A stretch of DNA of 64,000 nt from JAUWKC01 sp035529895 (GCA_035529895.1 DATKVV010000089.1:1-64000), one strand, 5' to 3'; counted from the first letter of the stretch, positions 52,790 through 62,784 are shown. Notes: a model not told the origin generated them from the sequence alone. Program-made: numbers and translations.

Positions 52790-53293
52790 TCAGCGCGTTG
52801 TATTTTCTTTTTGCGGAGGCCTGTTCAGTATCAATACGTATAATACCGACGCGGCCAGCAGCAAAACGATGCATATTGAGAGAATGCTCGGATGCCCAAG
52901 CAAGGCGAATATGGGATTGCGTTTAAGCCACGGCCAGAAGGGCTGAACGTCATAGTGGTAAATGCTGTCGATAAGTATGTGCAGCCATACCCCAAGAACA
53001 CCGGACAAGAGCATTTTCCAAAGGCCGCTCTTGTAGGGCAGGCGGAACAGAGCCATTATCTTGCTGAAAAAGCCGCGTAACGGGTATGCGCCCAATGCCC
53101 ACACAATACCGACAAGCCCGCCGCCTAGGAAAGTATGCCAGTGCCAGTGTCGATGGTGAGGCCAGCCTTCTGCAAACAGTACTTCGATATCGACGACGAC
53201 ATTGGCCAGCACAAACACCGGCAGGTCAATCCACTTTCGAAAAACCAGCCCCGAAAAACCGCTGGGCCCAAAATGGTACGGCGTAAACGGCAC
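52790..53293 (-). CDS. membrane-bound metal-dependent hydrolase-like protein
   Basis: A roughly 167-residue membrane protein with conserved His/Asp in TPYHFGPSG, HHRHWHWHTFLGG and WLHILIDSIYHYD, the pattern of YdjM-like predicted hydrolases, and four membrane segments. The GTG at 53293 is preferred over a TTG at 53305 because VPFTPYHF matches the family start. Activity is unproven. The gap to hldD (53294-53486) shows no convincing gene. Confidence 0.7.
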   Translation of the reverse strand: MPFTPYHFGPSGFSGLVFRKWIDLPVFVLANVVVDIEVLFAEGWPHHRHWHWHTFLGGGLVGIVWALGAYPLRGFFSKIMALFRLPYKSGLWKMLLSGVLGVWLHILIDSIYHYDVQPFWPWLKRNPIFALLGHPSILSICIVLLLAASVLYVLILNRPPQKENTTR

Positions 53294-53486
53294 GGCTATT
53301 CCCAAATTCAGATACGAAACTAAGGATGCGTCTCCCTATATTCTGGATATGGACGGCCAATCACAGCACTGAAAGTAGCCACCTTTTCCTCAGGTACTTC
53401 TCTCGAAATGTAAATGGGCTCATAGATGGAAGAATCCTTTCGATAATTCTTCCGAAGATATTGCCGAATATTCCCATCTGGAGGCC

Positions 53487-54464
53487 TTACCCGATGCCCA
53501 AGTAACTGCTGCTGCACAAGTAATTCTGAACGTAATCCTTTACCGCGTCTTCGAGTGGGGTTGTTTCCTTATTGTAGCCGGCTTTGCGGAGCTTGGCGAT
53601 GTCGGCCTGGGTGAAGTACTGGTACTGATTGCGGATGGATTCGGGCATCTCGATGTATTTGATACCTGGCTTTTTGCCCATTGCGGCAAAAACGGCCTTT
53701 ACGAGGTCGTTCCAGGTGCGTGCCTTGCCGGTGCCTATGTTGTAAAGCCCAACCAACTTCGGATTGTCCAGAAAGAAGAGAGTCATATCCACGGCATCTT
53801 TGATATAGATAAAATCGCGCACATACTCGCCGTCGGCGTATTGCGGGTTGTGCGATTTGAACAGGCCCACCCAGCCTCTTGCCTTTATCTGCTCGAAGGC
53901 CTTTAGAACGAAGCTTCGCATTTCGCCCTTGTGGTACTCGTTCGGCCCGAAGACGTTGAAATACTTCAGGCCGACCGTCTTTTTCAGCAGACCGGTTCGG
54001 CGAGCCCAGAGGTCGAAAAGCTGCTTGGAATAGCCGTACATATTTAGCGGCCTGAGCTTCACTATTTCCTTTTCATCGTCGCTAAAGCCGAGCGAGCCGT
54101 CCCCATAGGTGGCAGCGCTCGAAGCGTAAATAAAGCGAATATTGGCGTCGGCTGCCCATTGGGCCAATAGCTTGGTGTATTCGTAGTTGTTTTTTATCAG
54201 ATATGAGGCGTTGGTCTCGGTCGTGTCTGTGCAGGCGCCCATGTGCAGAACGGCCTTCACCGCGGAAGGGACCTTGCGCGACAGAACCATTTCGAGGAAA
54301 TCGTCCTTCTCCACATAATCGGCGAATGACAGATTAACCAGGTTCTTCCATTTTTCATCGGCGCCCAGCCGGTCAACGACAAGAATGTCACTGACCCCCC
54401 TGCCGTTTAACCCGGCAATCAGCGCCGAGCCGATAAACCCCGCTCCGCCCGTCACCACTATCAT
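53487..54464 (-). CDS. hldD: ADP-L-glycero-D-manno-heptose 6-epimerase
   Basis: A 325-residue short-chain epimerase: GGAGFIGSALI for NADP binding, MGACTDTTE, YASSAATYGDG and the catalytic YGYSK (Tyr-x3-Lys), plus NVFGPNEYHKG typical of HldD. It makes the heptose donor for lipopolysaccharide core, so the host has or had a heptose-bearing outer membrane. GGGGAG precedes the ATG. Confidence 0.93.
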   Translation of the reverse strand: MIVVTGGAGFIGSALIAGLNGRGVSDILVVDRLGADEKWKNLVNLSFADYVEKDDFLEMVLSRKVPSAVKAVLHMGACTDTTETNASYLIKNNYEYTKLLAQWAADANIRFIYASSAATYGDGSLGFSDDEKEIVKLRPLNMYGYSKQLFDLWARRTGLLKKTVGLKYFNVFGPNEYHKGEMRSFVLKAFEQIKARGWVGLFKSHNPQYADGEYVRDFIYIKDAVDMTLFFLDNPKLVGLYNIGTGKARTWNDLVKAVFAAMGKKPGIKYIEMPESIRNQYQYFTQADIAKLRKAGYNKETTPLEDAVKDYVQNYLCSSSYLGIG

Positions 54465-54580
54465 CTCAAACTCCCCTGATTAGTGCTTACTGTTTTGCCT
54501 GCGTATCACAGCCGCATGCGCCGCCTTGCAGCATTATAGAGTTTTCATGCAATCGGGCAATAGTGTCTGTAAAAAGCCGT

Positions 54581-55723
54581 TCACTCCAACATTCGGGCCG
54601 CGATTTGCGCCACTTTTTCCGAGGCCTTAGCTCCGCTTAATGGCTGTGCCAAGTTAACAAGTTCACCGCTGATTCGGGCCAGAGTGTCCCTGTCCTCTAA
54701 AAGCTGCTCGATGCATTCGGCAATTGGGGCAATCGAAGTAAAGTAGGGCATAAACTCCGGCACCAGCTCCCTGCCGGCCAACAGATTTACCAACGAGAGA
54801 AACCTGGCTTTCACAAGCCATCTGCCGAGCAAATGCCACAAGATTCTGCTGGACTGATACATTATCACCATCGGGCAGCCTGCTGCCGCCACCTGCAAAG
54901 TGGCGCTGCCGCTGGCCACGATTGCAAAATCGGCGGTGCGGGCGGTTTCACTGACCGAACCGATAGTGTATTCACACTCGAAGCCTTCTATGTGAGCCGC
55001 TTCAAGGATTTCTCTTCGCTCCCGGTCGACAGCGACGGTGACAAAAGCGGCAGCAGGATACCTGTCCTTCAGGCGCAGCGCAATCTGCTGCATCGGACGC
55101 CAGAGGGAACCTATTTCGGCGGCCCGTGAGCCGGGCATAATGGCAAAGGCAGCTTTTTCCGCGTTGAAGTCGGTATAGTTCCTTTTGTAGATACCTAAGT
55201 CGGCAGGCAGGTTGTCGAGCAGCGGATTACCCACAAAGAAAGTGTCAACGCCTCTGCCGGCGAACCAGTCCTGCTCGAAAGGCAGGATACAACAGAGCTT
55301 GCCGCAGTATTTTCGCAGCTTTCGGATGCGCCAGGGGGCCCAGGCCCACAGTTGAGGGGCTACGTAGAAAAGGGTTTTAATACCGGCTTTTTTGGCGGCT
55401 TTGGCGACGTGGAAGTTAAAGGCAGGCGAATCACAGACGATAACCAAATCGACCTTATTGCTTTTGAGGTAACGCCTTATGCGTCTTATCAGCCTGTAAT
55501 AATGGAGGACATGGCTGAATGCGTTATACATCATTGAAGCTCTGCCGATGGTGGTTTCGAGCAGATGGCAGCCGGCGGAGGCCATTTTGGGGCCGCCTAC
55601 GCCGACAAATTCGATACCGTAACATGTTTTTTGCAAAGCAGTTATAAGCCCCGCACAATGCGAGTCGGCGCTGGGCTCGGCGGCACTGACGAAAACGCGG
55701 CACCCTTGATTCTTCTGCGGCAT
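54581..55723 (-). CDS. lpxB: lipid-A-disaccharide synthase
   Basis: A 380-residue family-19 glycosyltransferase. Signatures include AAEPSADSHCAGL, GVGGPKMASAG, CDSPAFNFHVAKAAKK, YVAPQLWAWAPWR, LPFEQDWF and MPGSRAAEI. It joins UDP-diacylglucosamine and lipid X to form the lipid A disaccharide. Together with hldD it indicates lipopolysaccharide synthesis. The start has AAGGGAA upstream. Confidence 0.95.
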   Translation of the reverse strand: MPQKNQGCRVFVSAAEPSADSHCAGLITALQKTCYGIEFVGVGGPKMASAGCHLLETTIGRASMMYNAFSHVLHYYRLIRRIRRYLKSNKVDLVIVCDSPAFNFHVAKAAKKAGIKTLFYVAPQLWAWAPWRIRKLRKYCGKLCCILPFEQDWFAGRGVDTFFVGNPLLDNLPADLGIYKRNYTDFNAEKAAFAIMPGSRAAEIGSLWRPMQQIALRLKDRYPAAAFVTVAVDRERREILEAAHIEGFECEYTIGSVSETARTADFAIVASGSATLQVAAAGCPMVIMYQSSRILWHLLGRWLVKARFLSLVNLLAGRELVPEFMPYFTSIAPIAECIEQLLEDRDTLARISGELVNLAQPLSGAKASEKVAQIAARMLE

Positions 55724-56057
55724 AGTTTTTTAAGTTCCCTTAATACCGAGATTTCAGACGCATAGCCAGCAGATATTAGTAATGTTGTGCCGATTTAACA
55801 AGAGTCTGCCGGAGAAAGATGTAGTCCCTGTTCATAGTGTTCTACCTCTTGCTCATTCCTGGTCAACATTTGACGTGCTTTTTCGATAGACCTGGGCAAG
55901 CGTGGAAATCCTGGCACTTTCGCCAAAACGCAGGACCGGTTTTGAGCTAAGAAGCGGCTCAAGCCCCAAAAGACGCCCCCTACTGTACCGCTATTCGGCT
56001 TGAGCGATTGGGCATTTGTGTCGAAGACCCGCGTTTCCAGGCGCCAAGAATCCCTGT
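55724..56057. other. gene-free stretch
   Basis: About 330 bases between lpxB and panB on the minus strand. GCTCAAGCC and GGCTTGAGC near 55950-56000 form a 9-bp inverted repeat with a loop of about 31 bases. No start codon with a ribosome-binding site opens a plausible gene, although one minus-strand frame stays open for some distance. Confidence 0.4.
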
Positions 56058-56912
56058 TTAAAGGGCGTCCTTTAGCAACTTGCCAAGTCGTTCAAGCTCT
56101 CCCGGCTTCATGTGGTAGCTATGTGCGCTGTCAGGAAACTGCCCGGTCTGTACGTCGCTGGCGTAGCTTGTGAATGCTTCAATTGCAGCATTAGCCAAAT
56201 TGCCGTAACTTTTTGCGAACCTGGGACCCGGCTTCTGGGTGAGGCCGAGGATATCATGCATAATCAGTATCTGCCCATCGCAGGCGGGGCCTGAGCCGCA
56301 GCCGATTACCGGTACGGCAGACCGGTTGGTGATAATCTCGGCCACCTCGGCAGCCGCCCCTTCAATCAGCAGCGAATCGGCGCCGGCGTGTATCATCTGT
56401 TCGGCAACCCCTATAAGCTCCAAGGCCATCTCGGCTGTGGTACCCTCGGCCCTGAGCCGCCCGACTTTACCGATGGTCTGGGGCCTTATGCCGATGTGGG
56501 CCATAACGGACATGCCGGCATCGCTGACGGCCTTGACGACGTCGAGATGGGCCTCTCCGGCCTCTATTTTGACAATCTGGGCGCCGGCTTCGGTAACAAA
56601 CCGCCCGGCGTTCCTGACGGCCTCACTCACGCCGACCTGATAAGATAGGAAAGGCATATCAGCAACCAGACAAACGTTCGGAGCGCCCCGTCGGACCGCA
56701 GCGGTTATGGCAACCATAAAATCCATAGTCGCCGGCAATGTGGAATCAAAACCCAGCACAACCTCGGCGGCGGAATCACCCACCAGTATCATCTGAATGT
56801 CCGTATGCGAAACCAATCTTGCCGTCGTATAGTCGTAGCAGCTTACGGCAACTATCTTGTGGTTTTGGCGTTTGGCCAAGGCCAAATCGGCGGCTGTTAT
56901 TCGGTTGTCCAT
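56058..56912 (-). CDS. panB: 3-methyl-2-oxobutanoate hydroxymethyltransferase
   Basis: A 284-residue PanB of the pantothenate pathway: AVSCYDYTTARLV, LVGDSAAEVVLG, VADMPFLSYQVG, KIEAGE and AHIGIRPQTIGKVG are all family blocks, with metal ligands Asp in VGDS and VADMP. It adds a hydroxymethyl group from methylene-tetrahydrofolate to 2-oxoisovalerate. No other pan genes are adjacent. Confidence 0.95.
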   Translation of the reverse strand: MDNRITAADLALAKRQNHKIVAVSCYDYTTARLVSHTDIQMILVGDSAAEVVLGFDSTLPATMDFMVAITAAVRRGAPNVCLVADMPFLSYQVGVSEAVRNAGRFVTEAGAQIVKIEAGEAHLDVVKAVSDAGMSVMAHIGIRPQTIGKVGRLRAEGTTAEMALELIGVAEQMIHAGADSLLIEGAAAEVAEIITNRSAVPVIGCGSGPACDGQILIMHDILGLTQKPGPRFAKSYGNLANAAIEAFTSYASDVQTGQFPDSAHSYHMKPGELERLGKLLKDAL

Positions 56913-56929
56913 AATTGTCTTTCTGAAGA

Positions 56930-57253
56930 ACTAAAAGAAATAACAGTTTTTTGGTTAAGATATGAGAACAAGGCTGCTTTGACAAGCGTAAATTATGACG
57001 GATTTTCAGATGAATGTGAGGCGATTTTCAGAGGCAAACGAAAAAAAAACAGAGTTTTTGTAATTAATACTTGATTCTCGGTAAAAAAATCGTATCTTTC
57101 GCTGAAATTTCTAAAGAAATTTCGCCGGGTTTTCGATTAGATAGGTGAAGGGGAACAGAAACAAGATAGTTAACTGTCACAAGGCGTTATTAATTAGCTT
57201 TTCATCACCCTCCTCCGAAGCCAGATTCTGTCGTTTTGGAATCTGGCTTTTTT
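56930..57253 (+). ncRNA. candidate small RNA ended by the orphan terminator
   Basis: The plus-strand transcript stopped at 57253 would start in the gap after panB. The region is AT-rich, has no good coding frame, and contains a GAAATTTC...GAAATTTC repeat around 57099-57118 that can fold. I recognise no known RNA family. The 57254-57694 remainder up to the CBS gene shows nothing I can name. Confidence 0.3.
57219..57253 (+). terminator. Rho-independent terminator without an upstream gene
   Basis: AGCCAGATTC (57219-57228) pairs with GAATCTGGCT (57239-57248) around a 10-base loop and is followed by a run of six T. It faces the plus strand, yet no plus-strand coding gene lies upstream for several kilobases (panB is on the minus strand). 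Confidence 0.75.
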
Positions 57254-57694
57254 ATTCTTCTGCTGGGCGCGAAAAGGGGTAGTTGGAAGGATGTTTGGTA
57301 TGTTAAAGTGGGTAATGTGGAGATAATGGGGCAATTTAGAGGAATCGAGCAGCGTTTCTTTTCTCCAACTTTTGCCTTTCCTCGGGGGACGGAATTCGTC
57401 CTTGACCTTTCACACAGGGCAAACCTCATACGGAGGCAAGGCAGCGATTCCATTTAGTGTTTTTAGCATAATGGTAGTTCACCGATGGTTTTGGCGTTCA
57501 AGGACAGCAGACAAGCCGGGCTCTTGAAGGTTGCGGACCGTTTGAAGAGAACAGGAGGGCAGTGTAAGAGAGAGGTTTATGTGCGTCTGTGCGCAAGTGC
57601 TGCCGGCATATCGGTGAGGTCTTGACATCGCCACCTTTTTTCCAGTTTAAGCGCCGATAGCACACTTGAGCGGGCTCGGAATGGGTAAAGAAAG

Positions 57695-58114
57695 CTAAGG
57701 AGCATCCCGGACCTGGCCGGTACGGGCACTTTCCTGCTTCAACTCAAGAATGTATTTGAGTGTATCCCTGATGCTTATAATGCCGACAAGTCTGCCTTTC
57801 GAAGTGATGGGGACCCTTCTAAAGATGTTTCTGGTGAGAAAGTCACAAACATCGAGCAGACTTTCATCTTCATCAAAATGCATGGCGGGTTCAGTCATGA
57901 AGTCGCAGACCATCATATCGTCGTCGTCGCTCTTGGCATAAATCAATCTTATAACGTCCTTTTCAGAAAGGATGCCAACCAGAGTCATGTCATCCTCAAC
58001 GATAGGCATTCCGGAGATACCGTGTTTAACCATGAGTTCGAGGGCATCATATATGGGCGTGTCTTTTTTTACGGTGATTGTGTGTCGTGTCATAATGTCC
58101 TTTGCTCTAAGCAT
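57695..58114 (-). CDS. CBS-domain pair protein
   Basis: A 139-residue Bateman module, paralogous to the one at 34110-34544: RAKDIMTRHTITV, GISGMPIVEDDMTLVGILSEKDV, DFMTEPAMHFDEDESLLDVCDFL and FRRVPITSKGRLVGIISIRD. It likely senses adenine nucleotides. AAAGGAG precedes the ATG. Confidence 0.92.
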   Translation of the reverse strand: MLRAKDIMTRHTITVKKDTPIYDALELMVKHGISGMPIVEDDMTLVGILSEKDVIRLIYAKSDDDDMMVCDFMTEPAMHFDEDESLLDVCDFLTRNIFRRVPITSKGRLVGIISIRDTLKYILELKQESARTGQVRDAP

Positions 58115-58411
58115 CTGGATCTCCTTTCGGCTGATGTTTTCTGCATACCGCGTTTTTTACGTTTGAACTACACTGGCACAGCTTTTGTGTGGGTTCGGGA
58201 ATATCGCAATCAAATTTCGATAATAGGAACAGCCGGGGCGCAGAGCTCCCTCCCGCGCCATCGGACCCGGTGTGGAGAGTTTTCCAGACACCACAACTCA
58301 TTCTATAATTAAGCCGTTTCTGAAGGGGCAGATGTTGATTAAAAAATTGGATTTTTTGCAAGTTTTTTTTTGTTTTCCCTTGGTCAGAGAGAGGTGGTCC
58401 TGCATTCGGTT

Positions 58412-58597
58412 CTACTGTAAGTTCTGTTTAGGCTTGAAATTATCGCAAGTTCCATCAGCCCACTTGAAAACACCTTTTTCCTTTCCATTTGCATCAACAA
58501 GGCATGTTTTTGGGTCCATACAGTCACCAAAACCGTATCTGTCAGTACTCAGACTAATCTGTTCGAAATGCTCGCAATCCTTACAGATACTTTCCAT
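58412..58597 (-). CDS. small Cys-rich protein, unknown
   Basis: A 61-residue protein with five Cys: C-x2-C at the start (ICKDCEHF), then GDCMDPKTC and GTCDNFKP. The spacing suggests a bound metal. Ribosome-binding signal is weak, but the composition is not that of random sequence. No family named. Confidence 0.5.
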   Translation of the reverse strand: MESICKDCEHFEQISLSTDRYGFGDCMDPKTCLVDANGKEKGVFKWADGTCDNFKPKQNLQ

Positions 58598-58611
58598 GAT
58601 TTACGAAACTC

Positions 58612-58836
58612 TCACAGATGCGGGTAAGCAACCTTGTAACAAACTCGGCCAAGCCGGTATAGCCCGGCCATGGTTAAGGCAGCCGGCATCACGGCGGCGT
58701 TCTTGACCACTTGAAGCGTCAGCCAAAAGTCCAATACGCAGAGCATTAGCGCGTATTCAACAAAAAGCCGAGGGCGCAGGCGGAGGAGAGGAGGAGAGTT
58801 TCCCGCGCCCTCGAGATTGGTATAGGTGCTTGTCAT
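58612..58836 (-). CDS. small membrane protein, unknown
   Basis: A 74-residue frame with one hydrophobic helix (FVEYALMLCVLDFWLTLQVV). GAGGAG sits eight bases before the ATG, the best support for a real gene. Its 5' part contains a 9-bp inverted repeat (58769-58777 with 58805-58813) enclosing a purine-rich loop. Confidence 0.5.
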   Translation of the reverse strand: MTSTYTNLEGAGNSPPLLRLRPRLFVEYALMLCVLDFWLTLQVVKNAAVMPAALTMAGLYRLGRVCYKVAYPHL

Positions 58837-59090
58837 TAGGGCAACTCCTCATATAAATAAGACGTTAGCGAGGCAGTCAATGTTGATAACAAAAATGTCT
58901 GTTTTTACATTTTTTTTCGCTTATTTTTACATAACAGTCGGCGTGGAGGGTGGGGGTAAAGGGGCCTGACGTCGGCCATGGGCCAGGACCTCGAGGTTCG
59001 ATGTTAGTTCACAGGTTAGTGCATAGAAAGCAGAGGAAGGCCAAGGCAAGGCGCATTGGGCGCGGCTGACTGCCGATGTAACCCTGTATC

Positions 59091-62000
59091 CTAAGGCGTT
59101 TGCGGTTTGACGATTTCAACGGAACAGTCACCGAGCATGGCAAAATCCACGAAATTGACCACAGAATCTCTGTCAAGGTCGAGGCCTTCGCACCAATGGG
59201 GGGGGCCGCAGCCGGCGTGGAGCCAATAAGAGGCCAGAGCAGCCAGCCTGAGGAGGGTGTTATTGATGATCTTGACGGTATCTGTGCCGCGAAAATAGGC
59301 GCCGTCCGTGAATAAGCCCACAACCCTGACGGTTCCCTCGGCTGAGGCGGCACCACAAAAGGCAGCACGGTCGAAAGCAATCTCCATCGCAACTAAGTTG
59401 TCGTCGTTATGAAAGACTTCTATATAGTTCGACTCAATTTCGATGCCAAGAAGGCTGAGTGTGGCCGGGACGTCGGCATTTACCTGCTCGACCGTGAATC
59501 CTTCGGGCAGGAGAAAATGGGCCTTTATCCATCTGGCGTTGCTGCGTGGATTGAGGGCCTGCGGGGTAAGTTTCATCGGCAGGTCAATCACGGGAACGTA
59601 CTCGTCGGTGCCCATGTCGGCGCGGCCGCCGAATACACGAGGTTCGTCATCAATATCCCTCTGGTCGGATTGGTAGGGATAATTGGGGTCGGCAGCGTCG
59701 ATGCAGGGTGAGTCGGATGACAGATGATAATCACCCTCGACCCAGATGACAGGTGGCCCGTCCGTTGTCGGTGTGAGATTTGGCTCATTAACCTCAAGCC
59801 AGTAACCGGGGGAAACGAAACAAGGGTCAGCATTGATGTTGCCCTGGCCCCCTTTAGACCATTTTTGGATACAACTGTATGAAGGATATGTGCTGGAGTA
59901 TACCTGGGCGGCGCCGGCGGCAAGATTGTCCCACATGATACAGTTTGTGATGGTCTCGGCGGCCTGCCAACAGTAGACCGCGCCAACCGAGGCGGCCAAG
60001 TTGCCGGTGAAGGTGGAGTTAATGACTTTGAGGCTTCCCCTTCGGGCATGGAGTCCGCCGCCAATTCTGGCCCTGTTGCCGGTCATAACGCAACCGGAGA
60101 TTGTGGGGCTGCTGTACTCAGAGGAGATTGCGCCGCCGTAGGTTGCTGAGTTGTTCTTGATAACACAGTTGACAATTGTGGGGCTGCTCATTTTGCAGGC
60201 AATTGCACCGCCGTAGGCAGCGGTGTTTTCTGTTATAATGCAATTGGCGATTGTCGGGCTGCTTTCGAGGCAGGTGATTGCGCCGCCACGGGCAAAAGTG
60301 GTGTCATAGCCATTGCGGATGGTGAATCCAGCCAGGACGGACGATTGTGATTCGCCCCTTTTGAAGAAGAAGCCGTAGTGAGGGTCGGTTGTTGTACCCT
60401 GGCAGTCGATGACGCATTTTTGGGGGCCGTTTTCACTTCTTAGCGTGATTGCCCTTGCTTTGAAGTCGATGTCCCGGTTTCCTTCGCCGGTATAAACACC
60501 GTTGGCGACCCAGACGACGCTGCCGTCCCATGACTTGTCAATAGCCTCCTGAAAGGTGGAAAACTGGTGCGGGACGTAGATATTGGAAGGGCCGGTAGTG
60601 GTGAACGCATAGCATCGGCCGGCATTATCATCGATGCTTTCGTTTCCCGCGATGTCAACGGCCCGAATTATGAAGAAATAATCAGTTTCGGGTAAAACGC
60701 CGGTCAGTTTAATGGCGTGGCGCGTTTCCGACTCGGAATCGCTTCTTACCAGAGTATACGGTCCGCCACAGGCCAATCCGCACAGTACCGAGGCCATCGC
60801 GGGTTCATTGGTATCCAGGGTAACGATGGGCTCCGGGCCGCGGGGGTCAACCCGGATATTGGAAATCACGGGGGGCTGACAGTCGGCAGCCGCTATATCA
60901 ATGACGGTTGCCGGATTGGCGGTGCCGTCGTCTTCGTCGAGATATGTCGCGGTTATGAGCTGGTCGTGTGAGACCTGCAGGATGCCGTCTTTGACAATCG
61001 GCTCGCCCGGGGCGGTTGAAATTGTGCCGAAGAAAGCGCCGGAGGGAGGATCCACCTCGGTCAGCGTTACCGTCTCTAAATCACCTGCGGTCGTGCTTAC
61101 GTTGACGTCCGAGGCGCCGAGGCCGACGAGGTTCAAGTCGTTGAGCCGAATCTGCACGGTATCGGAGCATGTATAGAAATCCCTGTCCAGACGGATAGTT
61201 CCGGCGTAAAAGTGGGCTACAATGGCGATAGCGTTATCGAGATTCAGGCGTCCCCAGTTACAGATATCGGGTGCAATCTGGTCGGTCGTCTGCATAATGA
61301 TATCTATGGCCAGGTCGGCGTCTATAGCCGGATAGAGGGAAAAAATCAGGGCAAAGGCGCCGGAGACGTGCGGGCAGGCCATAGACGTACCCGAAGCGAT
61401 TGTGGTATACGAATCGTAGGGCGTCCCCATGGATGTGCCGCTTGCGCGCAGCGACAAGACATCGACGCCCGGGGCGGCAATTTCAACCTGCTCGCCATAG
61501 TTGGAAAAGAAAGCCCTTTGGTTGCTGGCATCGGTTGCGGCAACCGAAATGACGCTTTGGAAATAGGCGGGGTACAAGATCTGGTCGGAAGCCTGGTTGC
61601 CGGCGGCGGCGACGGAAATCGCGCCCTGACTGCGAGCATAATCAAAGGCATCTTCGAGGGCATTGGCATAGAAGCTGAAGCCCGACCAACTGTTAGACAA
61701 GACATCGGCTCCATTATCGACGGCGTAGTAAACGGCCCCCACCGCATCGGCTATATCACCGTGCCCGTCGGAGCCGAGGAACTTGAGGGCCATTACGCGT
61801 GCGTCCCAACAGACGCCGGCTATGTCAAGGCCGTTATTGCCCTCGGCGGCGATAATGCCCGAACAATGGGTCCCGTGGCCATGGTCGTCCTTAGGGTCGG
61901 GGTCGTGGTTAATGAAGTCGTAGCCGTAGACATCATCGACGTAGCCGTTTCCGTCGTCGTCGAAGCCGGCGGTTCCATTCAACTCCGCTTCGTTGACCCA

Positions 62001-62687
62001 CACGTTGTTTTTGAGGTCCCGGTGGTTGTAGTCTGCGCCTGTATCGAGAACAGCGACCACTACGTTGGAAGTTCCGGTGTGTATATCCCAGGCGCCCGGC
62101 GCGGCGATGTTGTACAGGGACCATTGATTGGGGTACAGAGGGTCGTCCGGGATTCTATCTATGGAAACAATGTAATTAAGTTCGGCGTACTCGACGCCGG
62201 GACAGTTCTGATAGGCGTCGATAACCTGCTGAAGCGATTGGCCGCTCTGGAGGTCGAGTTGAATTTTGTACAGGCCGGAAAGGTCCGGAACCTTCGCGCT
62301 TTTGGGGGCGCGCATCAGTCTTCTGAGAATCTGCTGCTCTTTTTTGCTGAGGGTCGCGGGATTTTTTGTCCCCAACGCTTTCATCTGCCGGCGTCTGTCT
62401 CGAAAGTTTTTGCAGAGAGGCTCCATCCGGCCCGCTCTGTACCTTGCGTTGAGGCGGTCGAGGTCAGGCGAGAGTCTCAACGCCTTGGCGGAGCTATCTG
62501 CCTGCAGTTGCTCCTGGACGGCGTCCGCGACGGCGGCGCGGAATTTTACAATTATCTCGTTTGGCACGCACCGGTCCGAAGGGGGTTCTGCTGCCGCCGG
62601 CGCTGATGCAGCCGCGGCGAAAATCATAAGACTCAGAAGGATTATGCTGTTCGTTCTACCAGCCCTCCCCTTTACTACAACCCACAA
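59091..62687 (-). CDS. secreted subtilisin-like protease with beta-helix and dockerin-like tail
   Basis: About 1198 residues. After a signal peptide and a propeptide-like region comes an S8 peptidase with the full triad: VLDTGADYNHRD (Asp), DDHGHGTHCSGI (His) and ASGTSMACPH (Ser). A beta-sandwich region and a fibronectin-like part follow, then a right-handed beta-helix (SSPTIANCIITEN, MSSPTIVNCVIKNN repeats) and a C-terminal module ending in a dockerin-type GLDLDRDSVVNFVDFA. The start codon is unclear: TTG at 62687 or ATG at 62627. It may act on surface or extracellular proteins. Confidence 0.9.
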   Translation of the reverse strand: MWVVVKGRAGRTNSIILLSLMIFAAAASAPAAAEPPSDRCVPNEIIVKFRAAVADAVQEQLQADSSAKALRLSPDLDRLNARYRAGRMEPLCKNFRDRRRQMKALGTKNPATLSKKEQQILRRLMRAPKSAKVPDLSGLYKIQLDLQSGQSLQQVIDAYQNCPGVEYAELNYIVSIDRIPDDPLYPNQWSLYNIAAPGAWDIHTGTSNVVVAVLDTGADYNHRDLKNNVWVNEAELNGTAGFDDDGNGYVDDVYGYDFINHDPDPKDDHGHGTHCSGIIAAEGNNGLDIAGVCWDARVMALKFLGSDGHGDIADAVGAVYYAVDNGADVLSNSWSGFSFYANALEDAFDYARSQGAISVAAAGNQASDQILYPAYFQSVISVAATDASNQRAFFSNYGEQVEIAAPGVDVLSLRASGTSMGTPYDSYTTIASGTSMACPHVSGAFALIFSLYPAIDADLAIDIIMQTTDQIAPDICNWGRLNLDNAIAIVAHFYAGTIRLDRDFYTCSDTVQIRLNDLNLVGLGASDVNVSTTAGDLETVTLTEVDPPSGAFFGTISTAPGEPIVKDGILQVSHDQLITATYLDEDDGTANPATVIDIAAADCQPPVISNIRVDPRGPEPIVTLDTNEPAMASVLCGLACGGPYTLVRSDSESETRHAIKLTGVLPETDYFFIIRAVDIAGNESIDDNAGRCYAFTTTGPSNIYVPHQFSTFQEAIDKSWDGSVVWVANGVYTGEGNRDIDFKARAITLRSENGPQKCVIDCQGTTTDPHYGFFFKRGESQSSVLAGFTIRNGYDTTFARGGAITCLESSPTIANCIITENTAAYGGAIACKMSSPTIVNCVIKNNSATYGGAISSEYSSPTISGCVMTGNRARIGGGLHARRGSLKVINSTFTGNLAASVGAVYCWQAAETITNCIMWDNLAAGAAQVYSSTYPSYSCIQKWSKGGQGNINADPCFVSPGYWLEVNEPNLTPTTDGPPVIWVEGDYHLSSDSPCIDAADPNYPYQSDQRDIDDEPRVFGGRADMGTDEYVPVIDLPMKLTPQALNPRSNARWIKAHFLLPEGFTVEQVNADVPATLSLLGIEIESNYIEVFHNDDNLVAMEIAFDRAAFCGAASAEGTVRVVGLFTDGAYFRGTDTVKIINNTLLRLAALASYWLHAGCGPPHWCEGLDLDRDSVVNFVDFAMLGDCSVEIVKPQTP

Positions 62688-62784
62688 ACTATTGATTACG
62701 ACTGGTATGATTATAGCATTTTGGCGGGTCGGAGGCCAGAAAAATATTCTCGCTGCGGCGTTGTGCTCTCAGGCCCGATAGTCC

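Noticed and set aside
53320..53517. 65-codon minus-strand frame after hldD
   Set aside because: Overlaps the end of hldD, no ribosome-binding site and no protein-like pattern.
58168..58184. Sigma-54-like TGGCAC-N5-TTG site
   Set aside because: The second half deviates (TTGTG for TTGC) and no gene lies downstream on that strand.
61212..62606. Plus-strand frame of 464 codons in the subtilase
   Set aside because: Antisense to a protease with full catalytic triad.
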